NCBI GenBank assembly: GCA_965279655.1
Contig: OZ257255.1
Coordinates: forward strand, 496,001 to 560,000
DNA from: SCTM01 sp965279655
Lineage (GTDB): Bacteria > Pseudomonadota > Alphaproteobacteria > Rhodospirillales > Rhodospirillaceae
Length of the DNA: 64,000 bases
Direction: 5' to 3'
The notes below the pieces were generated by a model, which had not been told where the DNA came from, ran no database searches, and saw nothing but the letters and a program-made list of their open reading frames with translations. Below, piece after piece: positions 33,097 through 43,229 of this stretch. A program made the translations under genes and the position numbers. Numbering within the stretch: the stretch's first letter is position 1; every line of letters begins with the position of its first letter.

Positions 33097-34959
33097 TTAG
33101 AACGCCTGCCCGAAGCTGATGTAGAACTGGAAGCCTTTGTCGATCCCCGGACGCTTGTTGATGGGCATGGCAAAGTCCACGCGCAGCGGTCCGACGCCGG
33201 TGTAGTAGCGCAAGCCAAGACCGGCCGCGACGCGCATCGACACGCCTTGTCCCGGCAGACTGGAACTGGACACCGAACCCGCATCGACGAACGGCACCAC
33301 GCCGATGGTCTGCGTCACGCGCACCCGCGCTTCGAGGCTGGTTTCGATCAGGGATCGCCCGCCGGTGGGGTCGCCCGCCGCGTCCAACGGACTGACAAGC
33401 TGATAGCCGAAGCCGCGGATCGAGCCGCCGCCGCCGGCGTAGAAGCGCCGGTCCGCGGGGATGCGTTCCGTGGTGGACCCGATGATGCTGCCGATCTTCA
33501 GCCGCGCGGCGATCACGGTGGTCTGCAGCGCGTTCAGCGGCACATAGACATCGCCTTCCACCTCGCCGCGCACGAACCGGGCACTGCCGACATAGCTGCC
33601 GACGTAGGGCGTGACGACGGCTGCGAAACGCCAGCCTTTGGTGGCGTCGATAAAGGCCGTCTCATAAATGTCGTCGGTGACATATCGCGTTGCTGTGAGC
33701 GGGATACCGAACAGCAATGAGCGCCGCCGCAGTCCATGCTCGATTAGCCGTGCGATCTCCGCGCTGGTCGCCACCCCCGCGGTCCAGTGCGGCGCGATGC
33801 GCCGTTCGATGCCCGCCAGCAGCTGCGCGCTCTGTCCGTCGAAGGCCTCCGTATCGGAGCGCTCGAGCGTGGCGCTGAATTTCAATGTCTGGTCCAACCG
33901 CCGCCAGTTCGGGCGGGTGAGGGCCGCCTTGGCCGTTTGCGTGAGCTGGTTGGCATCAACCGAGAGGTCGAGCCGCTCCGCATTGCCGAACAGATTGCGG
34001 TGCTGCCAGCCGACCGATCCGCCGAAGCCGGTGTCGCGGGCGTACTTCGCGGCGAGGCTGATAGTGCGGAACGGCCCTTCCGTCAGATCGACTTGTGTCT
34101 CCAGAGGAGCGCCCTCGGGCGCTTCCTCGTCGAGAGCGGGGAGAACACGCACGGAGCTGAACAAGGTCGAGCGCACCAGCGCGCGGCGCAACAGTTCGAG
34201 TTCGTGGGTGTCATAGGTGCTGTCCGGCTTCCACGGCACGATCCGCTGGAGGTAGCTATCGTTCGTGCGCTTTTGTCCTTTGAAGGAGGTCTTGCCGAAG
34301 ACCGCCTGGCGTCCAACCGCGATGGGAAGGAGGATCGAAACGGTGTGCGCCGTATTGTCGATGGTGAGCTGCCGGTCACCGCGTTGCGCGAACGGGAAGC
34401 CGTTGCGGCGCAGGACATCGACCGCCGCGCCTTCGGCGCCGATCACATCGCGCGCGCGCGCCGGCTTGCCGATCATCTCCTGCAGCGCGCGGTCGGGCCG
34501 ATCCTGTGCCGCGGCATGCACGGCATCGGTTCGGTCCCCAAAGTCCACCTGCAGCTTGGCGACGGTGTATTGCGGGCCGGGATCGATCACGATCCGCACA
34601 TTCGTCGCCTCACCGCGCGGCTCCGTGGTGCTGCTCACGTGGGCGGCATAGAACCCCTCGGACTCCAGTACCGCCTGGAAGCGGCTCTCATCCGCGCGGA
34701 TGCGGCGGGCGAGGGCGGCGGCGGTGGCCGGCGGACGCCTCTTCAGTTCTTCGAGCTGCGACGTCTGCTTTAACAGCGCGCGCACGACGGCGGTTCGCGC
34801 GCCTTCGATCTCCACGGTGTAGGGAATGCCCGGCTCGCGCACGGCGGCGGAGTCCGGCTTCTTGCTGGGCGTCTCGGCCGCCGCGACCGGAAACGCTCCA
34901 ATCAAGGCGCAGGCCACAAGGACCACAAGCCGGGCAGGGGGAAGGACACGCAGCGTCAT
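33097..34959 (-). CDS. tamA: Translocation and assembly module outer-membrane subunit TamA
   Basis: The protein has 620 residues with a signal peptide (VLVACALIGAFPVAAA). POTRA-type repeats occupy roughly residues 45-300, for example YTVAKLQVDFGDRTD. A 16-strand BamA-type barrel follows, containing the Omp85 RGFGYQLVSPLD motif and ending SFGQAF, the terminal Phe being the usual barrel targeting signal. It sits directly upstream of tamB, the classical gene order. The protein belongs in the outer membrane and should work with TamB on autotransporters or phospholipids. Confidence 0.92.
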   Translation of the reverse strand: MTLRVLPPARLVVLVACALIGAFPVAAAETPSKKPDSAAVREPGIPYTVEIEGARTAVVRALLKQTSQLEELKRRPPATAAALARRIRADESRFQAVLESEGFYAAHVSSTTEPRGEATNVRIVIDPGPQYTVAKLQVDFGDRTDAVHAAAQDRPDRALQEMIGKPARARDVIGAEGAAVDVLRRNGFPFAQRGDRQLTIDNTAHTVSILLPIAVGRQAVFGKTSFKGQKRTNDSYLQRIVPWKPDSTYDTHELELLRRALVRSTLFSSVRVLPALDEEAPEGAPLETQVDLTEGPFRTISLAAKYARDTGFGGSVGWQHRNLFGNAERLDLSVDANQLTQTAKAALTRPNWRRLDQTLKFSATLERSDTEAFDGQSAQLLAGIERRIAPHWTAGVATSAEIARLIEHGLRRRSLLFGIPLTATRYVTDDIYETAFIDATKGWRFAAVVTPYVGSYVGSARFVRGEVEGDVYVPLNALQTTVIAARLKIGSIIGSTTERIPADRRFYAGGGGSIRGFGYQLVSPLDAAGDPTGGRSLIETSLEARVRVTQTIGVVPFVDAGSVSSSSLPGQGVSMRVAAGLGLRYYTGVGPLRVDFAMPINKRPGIDKGFQFYISFGQAF

Positions 34960-35351
34960 CAGGCGGGATCAATCGGCTTTCAGGAGCGACAGACAGGAGG
35001 CCTCCCCCAGGCGTGGGGGCTTCAGTATGGCGAAACCGCATCCCCCGCCACCCTTTTGGCCGGTTGCCCGGCCGGCATTGGACCCAACGCCCGGAAGGGA
35101 AACCGGTTCTTGGACCCGGCAACTCGCGGGCCTGCCTCAATTTTTCTTACCATTGGTTACAATTTTCGCGACCAGGGGACATGCGCAGGTTACACGTTCC
35201 CCTTCTACTACACCGGTCGCATGGGCCGAGTTATGCCACTGCGGCGTTTCGCTTCCGCGCCGAACCCTCACGGGAGCGTTCGTGTTGGGCCCATCCGTCG
35301 CCATGCTAGGTTGTGCCATTCACCCAATGCAGAGCCTTTGACCCCCGAGCC
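34960..35351. other. 392-bp divergent promoter region between tamA and the efflux operon
   Basis: No gene is supported here; open frames on either strand extend from the neighbouring starts. It must contain the promoters of both tamAB (minus) and the mdtABC operon (plus). An AT-rich patch around 35140-35170 (TTTTTCTTACCATTGG region) is the likeliest core promoter site. I see no clear TetR- or MarR-type operator palindrome, and no regulator gene lies beside the pump operon. Confidence 0.4.
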
Positions 35352-36770
35352 ATGAATCACGAGATGACCTCTCCGCCGCAAAGGGCGACCGTCCAGTCGG
35401 CTCCGCTAGGCAGCCAGACCAAGTGGCAGCGCGCCCGGGAGTGGGCGCAGCGCCGCCGCCGCTTGCTCATCATGCTGGGCGTCGGCCTGTTGGTGATCGT
35501 CGGCATCTGGATCCTGCTGCGCCCGGCGGAAGACACCGGCTTCCAGGGCGGCCGCTTCGGCGGCAATGGCCCGATGCCGGTGAACGTCGGCACGGCGGAG
35601 AAGGGCGAGATTCCGATTACCGTCAATGCGCTTGGCACCGTGACGCCGGTCTCCACGGTCACCGTGCGTCCGCAGGTGACCGGATACATCAACCAGATCT
35701 CCTTCGAGGAAGGCCAGTTGGTGAAAGAAGGCGATGTGCTCGCCGTCATCGATCCGCGTCCCTATCAACTCGCATTGCAACAGGCGGAAGGCCAACTCGG
35801 CCGCGACCAGGCGCAATTGAATAACGCGGAGATCGACGCGGAACGGTACCGCACCCTGTTCGCACAGGACTCCATCTCGAAACAGCAGGTCGACACACAA
35901 GATGCACTGGTGCGCCAGTTCCGCGGCACCGTGCAGGCCGATCAAGCAGCCGTCGGCACTGCTCGGTTGAACGTCGATCGCTGCTACATCAAGGCGCCGC
36001 TCACGGGCCGTGTCGGCCTGCGGCAAATCGATCAGGGCAACTACATCTCCGCCGGCGACACCACGGGCATCGCGGTGATCACGCAAGTAAGGCCGATCTC
36101 GGTGCTCTTTACGGTTCCTGAAGATCAGGTTCAGCCGATCCTGACGCGGTTGCGCAGCGGCGCGACCCTGGACGTGAAAGCGTTGGACCGCAGCCAGAAG
36201 AACACTCTCGCGGTCGGCAAGCTCGACACTGTGGACAACAAGATCGACACCACGACCGGCACCGTGAAATTGCGCGCCGAGTTCGCCAACGCCGACGAGA
36301 CCCTGTTCCCCAATCAGTTCGTGAATGTGGAACTGCTGGTCGACACCTTAAAGGACGTGACCATCGTGCCGGTGGCGGCGATCCAACGCGGTGCGCCGGG
36401 TACGTTCGTGTACGTGGTCGACCAAGAGAGCAAAGTCAGCCTGCGGCCGGTGAAAATCGGTGTCCAGACACCGGAGAAGGTTGTCGTGACCGAAGGCGTG
36501 CAGCCCGGCGAGATCGTCGTGGTCGACGGCGCGGATCGTATTCGCGACGGCGTGCCCGTGCTGCTGCCAGGCCAGGAACCGCCCGCGGCGGGCGTGCGTC
36601 CGGCGGGGCAGCGCCGTGGGGCTGCCGGCCAAGGCGGACAGCGGCGCCAGCGCGGCCAAGGCGGCCAGCCTCCGGCTCAAGGCGGCGCTGAAGGCGAGCG
36701 TCCGCGCGGCCCGCCTCCCGGCGTGCGCGGTGGCGGTGGCATGGGCATGGGCGGCATGGGCGGCGGCTGA
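35352..36770 (+). CDS. mdtA: RND efflux periplasmic adaptor (MdtA-like)
   Basis: The protein has 472 residues from the ATG at 35352. A membrane helix near residues 35-56 (LLIMLGVGLLVIVGIWILLR) anchors it. The adaptor core follows: VRPQVTGYINQISFEEGQLV is the lipoyl half-motif, the alpha-hairpin runs YQLALQQAEGQLGRDQAQLN to FRGTVQADQAA, and the beta-barrel part contains YIKAPLTGRVGLRQIDQGNY. The C-terminal 55 residues form a Gly/Gln/Arg/Pro-rich tail that ends in GMGMGGMGGG, unusual for adaptors. It probably bridges the two RND pumps and the outer-membrane channel encoded next. Confidence 0.9.
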   Translation: MNHEMTSPPQRATVQSAPLGSQTKWQRAREWAQRRRRLLIMLGVGLLVIVGIWILLRPAEDTGFQGGRFGGNGPMPVNVGTAEKGEIPITVNALGTVTPVSTVTVRPQVTGYINQISFEEGQLVKEGDVLAVIDPRPYQLALQQAEGQLGRDQAQLNNAEIDAERYRTLFAQDSISKQQVDTQDALVRQFRGTVQADQAAVGTARLNVDRCYIKAPLTGRVGLRQIDQGNYISAGDTTGIAVITQVRPISVLFTVPEDQVQPILTRLRSGATLDVKALDRSQKNTLAVGKLDTVDNKIDTTTGTVKLRAEFANADETLFPNQFVNVELLVDTLKDVTIVPVAAIQRGAPGTFVYVVDQESKVSLRPVKIGVQTPEKVVVTEGVQPGEIVVVDGADRIRDGVPVLLPGQEPPAAGVRPAGQRRGAAGQGGQRRQRGQGGQPPAQGGAEGERPRGPPPGVRGGGGMGMGGMGGG

Positions 36771-36795
36771 CAGACGGCCTAGACGGACGACCACA

Positions 36796-39700
36796 TTGAA
36801 CCCTTCACGCATATTTATTGAGCGGCCCGTCGCGACGTCGCTGCTGATGATCGCCATCATGCTGGTCGGCGCGGTGGCATTCCGATTCCTGCCGCTCTCG
36901 GCGTTGCCCCAGGTCGACTACCCGACGATCCAGGTGCAGACCTTCCTGCCCGGTGCGAGCCCCGAGGTCATGACCTCGTCGGTGACCGCGCCGCTGGAGC
37001 GCCAATTCGGTCAGATGCCCAGTCTGACTCAGATGTCCTCCGCCAGTTCGGCGGGGGCATCGGTGATCACCCTGCAGTTCAGCCTTGAACTGACTCTCGA
37101 TGCGGCGGAACAGGAAGTTCAGGCCGCGATCAACGCCGCCGGCAACATCCTGCCGAACGATCTGCCCGCGCCGCCCATCTACAACAAGGTAAACCCGGCG
37201 GATGCACCGATCCTCACGCTGGCGGTCACATCAAAGACGCTGCCGCTCACGCAGGTGCAGGCTTTGGTCGATACGCGGCTCGCCTCGAAGCTCTCGCAGC
37301 TTCCGGGCGTGGGCGTAGTCTCGCTGAGCGGTGGCCAACGCCCGGCCGTGCGGGTGCGCGCCAATCCTCGTGCGCTCGCGGCCTATGGCCTCAACATCGA
37401 CGACCTGCGCTCGACTGTGAGCAACGCGAACGTCAATACGCCCAAGGGCAATTTCGACGGGCCGACCCGCGCCTATACGATCAACTCCAACGATCAACTC
37501 AAGACCGCCGACGAGTACCGCGATCTGGTGGTTGCCTATAAGAACGGCGCGCCGGTCCGCCTCGACGACGTGGCAGACATCGTCGACGGCGCGGAAAACA
37601 CCAAGCTGGGCGCGTGGTCCAATACGGACCCGGCCATCATCGTCAACATCCGCCGTCAGCCGAGCGCGAACGTCATCGCGGTCGCGGATGGAATCAAGGA
37701 AGTGTTGCCGCGCTTGCGCGATGCGCTTCCCGCCGGGATCGACGTGAAGCTGCTCACCGACCGCACCGTCACAATCCGCGCGAGCGTACGCGATGTGCAG
37801 ATCGAGCTTCTACTTGCCGTGGCGCTGGTCGTGCTGGTGATCTTCCTGTTCCTGCGCAACCTGCCGGCCACCATCATCCCGAGCCTGTCGGTGCCGCTGT
37901 CGATCGTCGGCACCTTCGGCGTGATGTACCTGATTGATTTCAGCCTCAACAACCTCACCTTGATGGCGCTGACCATCGCGACCGGCTTCGTTGTCGACGA
38001 TGCCATCGTGATGATCGAGAACATCGCTCGTCATATCGAGAATGGAAAGAAGCCGCGGGAGGCCACGCTTCTGGGCTCCAAAGAGATCGGCTTCACTATC
38101 ATTTCGCTGACGGTATCGCTGATCGCGGTGCTGATCCCGCTGTTGTTCATGGCGGACGTGGTCGGTCGCTTGTTCCGCGAATTCGCAATTACCCTTGCCG
38201 TCACCATCGTGATTTCGATGGTCGTGTCGCTCACGCTTGTGCCGATGATGTGCGCGCGGCTTCTCAAACCTCACGAGGAACGCCACGAGTCCGAGTGGAG
38301 CCGCAAAGCCGGTGCTTGGTTCGACCGCGTGATCGCCCGCTATGGCGTGGCGTTGGAATGGGTGCTGGATCGCGAACGTCCGACCTTGTTGGTCGCGGTC
38401 GGCACGCTGGTACTCACCGTCCTGCTCTACATCGTCATTCCCAAGGGCTTCTTCCCGTTGCAGGACACGGGCTTGATCCAGGGGATGTCGCAAGCGTCAC
38501 AGAGCGTGTCCTACGCCGCCATGGCGGAACGCCAGCAAGCGCTCGCCGCGGCAATCCTCAAAGACCCGGACGTGGTGAGCCTGTCGTCCTTCATCGGCGT
38601 CGACGGCACGAACATCACGCTCAACAGCGGCAATTTCCTGATCGCGCTGAAACCCCATGAGGATCGCAGCCGAAGTGCTGCGCAGATCATGCGGCGCATC
38701 CAGCGCAATGTGGCATCGGTGCCGGGCATTGCACTGTTCATGCGGCCCGTGCAGGACCTGACCATCGATTCCACGATCAGCAGCACCCAATACCAGTTCC
38801 TCTTGCAGACCCCGAACCCGGCGGAACTCGACGAATGGGTTCCGAAGCTGGTAACGCGCCTGCAGCAGGAAAAGGCCCTCGCGGACGTCGCCAGCAACAT
38901 GCAGAACAACGGCCTCGCGGCTTATGTCGAGGTTGATCGCGACACCGCCGCACGCTTTGGCATCACGCTCGCGACCATCGACAATGCGCTCTATAGTGCC
39001 TTCGGTCAGCGCATGATCTCGACGATCTATACCCAGTCGACGCAGTCGCGGGTGATCCTCGAAGCCGACCCAACCATGCAGACGACGCTGGCATCCCTGG
39101 GCCAGATCTACCTGCCGTCTTCCGGCGGAAGCCAGGTGCCGTTGTCGGCGATTGCCACCATCACCGAACGCAAGACGCCGTTGGAGATCGACCACGTCGC
39201 GCAATTCCCGGCAACGATGGTGTCGTTTAACGTAGCCGAAGGCCATTCGCTCGGCGCGGCGGTAGAGGCGATCATTGCTGCGGAGCGGGAACTCGGCATG
39301 CCGCGCTCCATCGTGACCAGCTTCCAGGGCGCGGCGCTCGCGTTCCAGAAGGCGCTCAGCAACGAGGTGCTGCTCATCCTCGCGGCGATCGTGACGATGT
39401 ATATCGTTCTGGGCGTGCTCTACGAGAGCTTCATCCATCCCATCACGATCCTTTCCACGCTGCCGTCGGCGGGCGTCGGCGCGCTGCTGGCGCTGTGGAT
39501 CTCCGGTCACGACCTCGACATCATCGGCATCATCGGCATCGTGCTGCTGATCGGCATCGTGAAGAAAAACGCGATCATGATGATCGACTTCGCGTTGGAT
39601 GCGGAACGCAATGAGGGCAAGCCGCCGCGCGAGGCGATCACCCAAGCATGTTTGTTGCGCTTCCGGCCGATCCTGATGACGACGATGGCCGCCATGCTCG

Positions 39701-39927
39701 GCGCGCTGCCGCTGATGCTCGGAACCGGCGTGGGGTCCGAGCTGCGCCATCCGCTCGGCATCAGCATCGTCGGCGGCTTGATCGTCAGCCAGCTGCTGAC
39801 CCTGTTCACCACGCCGGTGATCTATCTCACCTTCGACCGCCTGGGCCGCAAGATGCGCGGCGAGGACGTGAAGGTCATTCCGCCCAAGGACGCGCCCGAA
39901 CCGGGCCCCGCGCCGGTGCGGACATGA
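36796..39927 (+). CDS. mdtB: RND efflux inner-membrane pump (MdtB-like)
   Basis: The protein has 1043 residues. The TTG at 36796 precedes NPSRIFIERPVATSLLMIAIM, the standard RND N-terminus; longer in-frame starts back to 36616 overlap the adaptor gene. Proton-relay Asp pairs lie in GFVVDDAIVMIEN (helix 4). Porter-domain features LPGASPEVMTSSVTAPLE and the closing GIVLLIGIVKKNAIMMIDF in helices 9-10 are typical. It forms a heteromeric or homotrimeric drug/proton antiporter with the neighbouring pump, ejecting bile-salt-like compounds or other amphiphiles in known MdtABC systems. It is 26 bases after the adaptor gene. Confidence 0.92.
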   Translation: MNPSRIFIERPVATSLLMIAIMLVGAVAFRFLPLSALPQVDYPTIQVQTFLPGASPEVMTSSVTAPLERQFGQMPSLTQMSSASSAGASVITLQFSLELTLDAAEQEVQAAINAAGNILPNDLPAPPIYNKVNPADAPILTLAVTSKTLPLTQVQALVDTRLASKLSQLPGVGVVSLSGGQRPAVRVRANPRALAAYGLNIDDLRSTVSNANVNTPKGNFDGPTRAYTINSNDQLKTADEYRDLVVAYKNGAPVRLDDVADIVDGAENTKLGAWSNTDPAIIVNIRRQPSANVIAVADGIKEVLPRLRDALPAGIDVKLLTDRTVTIRASVRDVQIELLLAVALVVLVIFLFLRNLPATIIPSLSVPLSIVGTFGVMYLIDFSLNNLTLMALTIATGFVVDDAIVMIENIARHIENGKKPREATLLGSKEIGFTIISLTVSLIAVLIPLLFMADVVGRLFREFAITLAVTIVISMVVSLTLVPMMCARLLKPHEERHESEWSRKAGAWFDRVIARYGVALEWVLDRERPTLLVAVGTLVLTVLLYIVIPKGFFPLQDTGLIQGMSQASQSVSYAAMAERQQALAAAILKDPDVVSLSSFIGVDGTNITLNSGNFLIALKPHEDRSRSAAQIMRRIQRNVASVPGIALFMRPVQDLTIDSTISSTQYQFLLQTPNPAELDEWVPKLVTRLQQEKALADVASNMQNNGLAAYVEVDRDTAARFGITLATIDNALYSAFGQRMISTIYTQSTQSRVILEADPTMQTTLASLGQIYLPSSGGSQVPLSAIATITERKTPLEIDHVAQFPATMVSFNVAEGHSLGAAVEAIIAAERELGMPRSIVTSFQGAALAFQKALSNEVLLILAAIVTMYIVLGVLYESFIHPITILSTLPSAGVGALLALWISGHDLDIIGIIGIVLLIGIVKKNAIMMIDFALDAERNEGKPPREAITQACLLRFRPILMTTMAAMLGALPLMLGTGVGSELRHPLGISIVGGLIVSQLLTLFTTPVIYLTFDRLGRKMRGEDVKVIPPKDAPEPGPAPVRT

Positions 39928-42900
39928 ACTTTTCCGCGCCCTTCATCGCCCGGCCTGTCGCGACCACACTGCTGACCATCGGGCTGTCGATGGCGGGCGC
40001 GGTGGCGTTCTTCCTACTGCCGGTGTCGCCCTTGCCGCAGGTGGACTATCCGACCATCGCCGTGAGCGCTTCGCTACCTGGCGCGAGCCCCGAGACAGTG
40101 GCGTCGAGTGTCACCACGCCGTTGGAACGGCACTTGGGCGCCATCGCCGACGTGACGGAGATGACGTCCAACAGCTCTGTCGGCAGCACGCGGATCATCC
40201 TGCAGTTCGGCTTGAATCGGGATATCGAGGGTGCGGCGCGCGACGTGCAAGCTGCGATCAACGCGGCGCGTATCGATTTGCCCTCCGGGCTGCGCAGCAA
40301 TCCGCAGTACCGCAAGGTGAACCCGGCCGAGCAGCCGCTTCTCGTGATCTCGCTGACGTCGGACACGCTGGATCGCGGGCAGCTCTATGACTCCGCCGCC
40401 ACCGTCATGCAGCAGCGTTTGGCGCAGGTGAAGGGCGTCGGCGATGTGACCATCAGCGGCAGTTCGCTCCCAGCCGTACGTGTCGAACTCAATCCGCGCG
40501 CCCTGTTCAAGTACGGCATCGGGCTCGAGGACGTGCGCGCGGCCCTGTCCGCCGCCAATGCGAATGCTCCCAAGGGCGCCATCGAGCAGGGAGATCGACG
40601 CTACCAAATTTATACCAACGACCAGGCGCGGGTCGCCGCATCTTACCAGAACCTGGTGGTTGCGTTCCGCAACGGCGCGGCGGTGCGTCTGCAGGACGTG
40701 GGCGAGGTGGTGGACTCGGTCGAGAACATCCGCAACCTCGGCCTGACCAACGGCAAGCCCTCCGTGCTGATCCAAGTCCAGCGTCAGCCGTCGGCCAACA
40801 TCATCGAGACCGCGGACCGGGTGTTGGCTGTGCTGCCTACGCTCGAGGATGCTTTGCCGCCGGACCTGCGCGTCGCCGTGGTGGTGGATCGCACCACAAC
40901 CATCCGTGCGTCCTTGAAGGAAGTGGAGCGCACGCTGGTCATCTCCACCGTTCTGGTGGTGCTGGTGGTGTTCCTGTTCCTGCGCAATGTGCGCGCGGCG
41001 TTGATCCCCAGCGTGGCCGTGCCGGTTTCGCTGCTCGGCACTTTCGGTGTGATGTATTTGCTGGGGTTCAGCCTCAACAACCTGTCGCTCATGGCGATGA
41101 CCATCGCGACCGGGTTCGTGGTCGACGACGCGATCGTGCTGTTGGAGAACATCTCCCGCCACATCGAGAAGGGCGTGCCGCGCATGAAGGCGGCGCTCCT
41201 GGGGGCGCAGGAGGTGGGCTTCACGGTGATGGCCATGAGCCTGTCGCTCATCGCGGTGTTCATCCCGATCCTGCTCATGGGCGGCGTCGTGGGCCGCCTA
41301 TTCCGCGAATTCGCGGTTTCGCTCTCGGTCGCGATCCTTGTGTCACTGGTGGTGTCGCTCACCACCACGCCAATGATGTGCGCGCGTCTACTGCGACCGC
41401 GCGCGGAAGAGGGCAAGCCGAGCAAGTTCTCCGCCGCCGCGGAACGCTGGTTCAACGACCTCAAGGGCGGCTACGAGCGCTCGCTGACCTGGGTGCTGGG
41501 CCACGGCCTGCTGACCATGGGCGTGCTGTTCGCCACGATCTGCTTGAACGTCTACCTCTACACCACCATCCCCAAGGGCTTCTTCCCGGACGAAGATACC
41601 GGTCGCATCCAGGGTGGATTGCGCGGCGACCAAAGCATCTCGTTCCAGTCCATGAAGGACAAGCTCGCGAAGTTCATCGAGATCGTGAAGGCTGATCCCG
41701 CGGTCGCGGATGTGGCCGGCTTCACGGGCGGCGGGCAGACCAACGGCGGCATGGTGTTCGTTTCGCTGAAGCCGAAGAGCGAGCGCGGCGGGCTCACGTC
41801 CGACGAGGTCGTCAACCGCCTGCGGCCGAAACTGCTGATCCCCGGCGCGATCATGTTCCTGAACGTGCCGCGCGAATTGCGTATTGGCGGGCGGTTCGGT
41901 TTCGGCGGCACCCAGTACACCCTGCAAGGCGACGATGTTGGCTTGATCCGGGAGTGGACGCTCAAACTCGTCCAGGCGCTTGAGAACGTGCCGGAAGTGG
42001 TCGACGTCAATTCGGATCAAGACGTGAAGGGGCTTGAGACACGCCTGGTGATCGATCGCGCGGCAGCGTCGCGCCTGGGGCTCTCCATGAGCCAGATCAG
42101 CGCCACGCTGTATGACGCCTTCGGTCAGAGGCAGGTCTCGACCATCTATAATCCCATGAACCAGTACAAGGTGGTCATGGAGGTCTCGCCGGAGTTCTGG
42201 CAGACGCCGGAAACCCTTAAGGACATTTACGTCAGCACGTCCGGCGGCAATGTGAGCAGCACGACGGCCACCAATGCGATCTCCGGCACGGTGAACACGC
42301 CGGGCGCGACCACGGCGCAGGGCGCGGGCTCCGCCGCGGGCGACGCGGCGGCGATCGCGGCGGAATCGGCGCGCAATCTGCAGCAGAACCGCCTCGTCAC
42401 CCAAGGTCGCGCGGTCTCCGCCGGCTCCGCCGTTTCCACCCGTGTCTCGAAGATGGTGCCGCTCTCGGAAGTCGCGCACTACGAGACAGGGGAGACCCCG
42501 CTGGGTGTCAACCACCAGGGCGTGTTCGTGGCGGCCACGGTTTCGTTCAACTTGGCGGAAGGCGTGTCCCTGGGCGAGGCGGTGGAAGCGATCAACCGGA
42601 CGGTCAACCAGATCGGCATGCCGTCGAGCATCCAGGGAAGCTTCCAGGGCACGGCGCGTACCTTCCAACAGTCGTTGAGCAGTCAGCCGGTCTTGATCCT
42701 CAGTGCCATGATCGCGGTATATATCGTGCTTGGCATTCTCTACGAGAGCTACATCCACCCGATCACCATCCTCTCGACCTTGCCGTCGGCGGGTGTGGGC
42801 GCGGTGGCGGCCCTGATGATCGCCCGTCTGGATTTCAGCATCATCGCGCTGATTGGCGTGATCCTGCTGATCGGCATCGTGAAGAAGAACGCGATCATGA

Positions 42901-43229
42901 TGATCGACTTCGCGCTCGACGCGGAGCGGAGGGAGGGCATGTCGCCGCGGGATGCGATCTATCATGCCGCCTGCCTGCGCTTCCGGCCGATCATGATGAC
43001 CACCATGGCAGCGATGCTGGGCGCGTTGCCGCTCGCCATCGGTACCGGCGAGGGCACGGAACTGCGTAAGCCACTTGGGATCGCGGTGGTCGGCGGCTTG
43101 TTGGTGAGCCAGATCCTCACGCTATACACGACGCCTGTTGTCTATCTTTACATGGAGCGGTTCCGCCAATGGCTGCGGAAGATGTGGTCGAAAGACTCCG
43201 ATATCCGCGCGGCGGAGGCACGAGCATGA
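39924..43229 (+). CDS. mdtC: RND efflux inner-membrane pump (MdtC-like) with insertion
   Basis: The protein has 1101 residues from the ATG overlapping the mdtB stop. It carries ARPVATTLLTIGLSMAGAVA at the N-terminus, the GFVVDDAIVLLEN proton relay and the GVILLIGIVKKNAIMMIDF helix. It is about 75 residues longer than its relatives. The excess is a low-complexity Ala/Thr/Ser/Gly/Gln stretch near residues 770-845 (between LKDIYVSTSGGN and VSKMVPLSEVAHYE), inside the second porter/docking region. It likely forms the other half of the pump with MdtB. Whether the insertion alters docking is unknown. Confidence 0.92.
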   Translation: MNFSAPFIARPVATTLLTIGLSMAGAVAFFLLPVSPLPQVDYPTIAVSASLPGASPETVASSVTTPLERHLGAIADVTEMTSNSSVGSTRIILQFGLNRDIEGAARDVQAAINAARIDLPSGLRSNPQYRKVNPAEQPLLVISLTSDTLDRGQLYDSAATVMQQRLAQVKGVGDVTISGSSLPAVRVELNPRALFKYGIGLEDVRAALSAANANAPKGAIEQGDRRYQIYTNDQARVAASYQNLVVAFRNGAAVRLQDVGEVVDSVENIRNLGLTNGKPSVLIQVQRQPSANIIETADRVLAVLPTLEDALPPDLRVAVVVDRTTTIRASLKEVERTLVISTVLVVLVVFLFLRNVRAALIPSVAVPVSLLGTFGVMYLLGFSLNNLSLMAMTIATGFVVDDAIVLLENISRHIEKGVPRMKAALLGAQEVGFTVMAMSLSLIAVFIPILLMGGVVGRLFREFAVSLSVAILVSLVVSLTTTPMMCARLLRPRAEEGKPSKFSAAAERWFNDLKGGYERSLTWVLGHGLLTMGVLFATICLNVYLYTTIPKGFFPDEDTGRIQGGLRGDQSISFQSMKDKLAKFIEIVKADPAVADVAGFTGGGQTNGGMVFVSLKPKSERGGLTSDEVVNRLRPKLLIPGAIMFLNVPRELRIGGRFGFGGTQYTLQGDDVGLIREWTLKLVQALENVPEVVDVNSDQDVKGLETRLVIDRAAASRLGLSMSQISATLYDAFGQRQVSTIYNPMNQYKVVMEVSPEFWQTPETLKDIYVSTSGGNVSSTTATNAISGTVNTPGATTAQGAGSAAGDAAAIAAESARNLQQNRLVTQGRAVSAGSAVSTRVSKMVPLSEVAHYETGETPLGVNHQGVFVAATVSFNLAEGVSLGEAVEAINRTVNQIGMPSSIQGSFQGTARTFQQSLSSQPVLILSAMIAVYIVLGILYESYIHPITILSTLPSAGVGAVAALMIARLDFSIIALIGVILLIGIVKKNAIMMIDFALDAERREGMSPRDAIYHAACLRFRPIMMTTMAAMLGALPLAIGTGEGTELRKPLGIAVVGGLLVSQILTLYTTPVVYLYMERFRQWLRKMWSKDSDIRAAEARA

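Noticed and set aside
29056..33720. A 1554-codon open frame on the plus strand
   Set aside because: It is antisense to tamB and part of tamA and arises from codon-biased GC-rich sequence. Its translation has a His/Arg/Gly-rich, low-complexity composition with no recognisable domain, whereas tamB/tamA are clear.
41388..42965. A 525-codon minus-strand open frame inside the MdtC-like gene
   Set aside because: It is a shadow of a well-supported RND gene.
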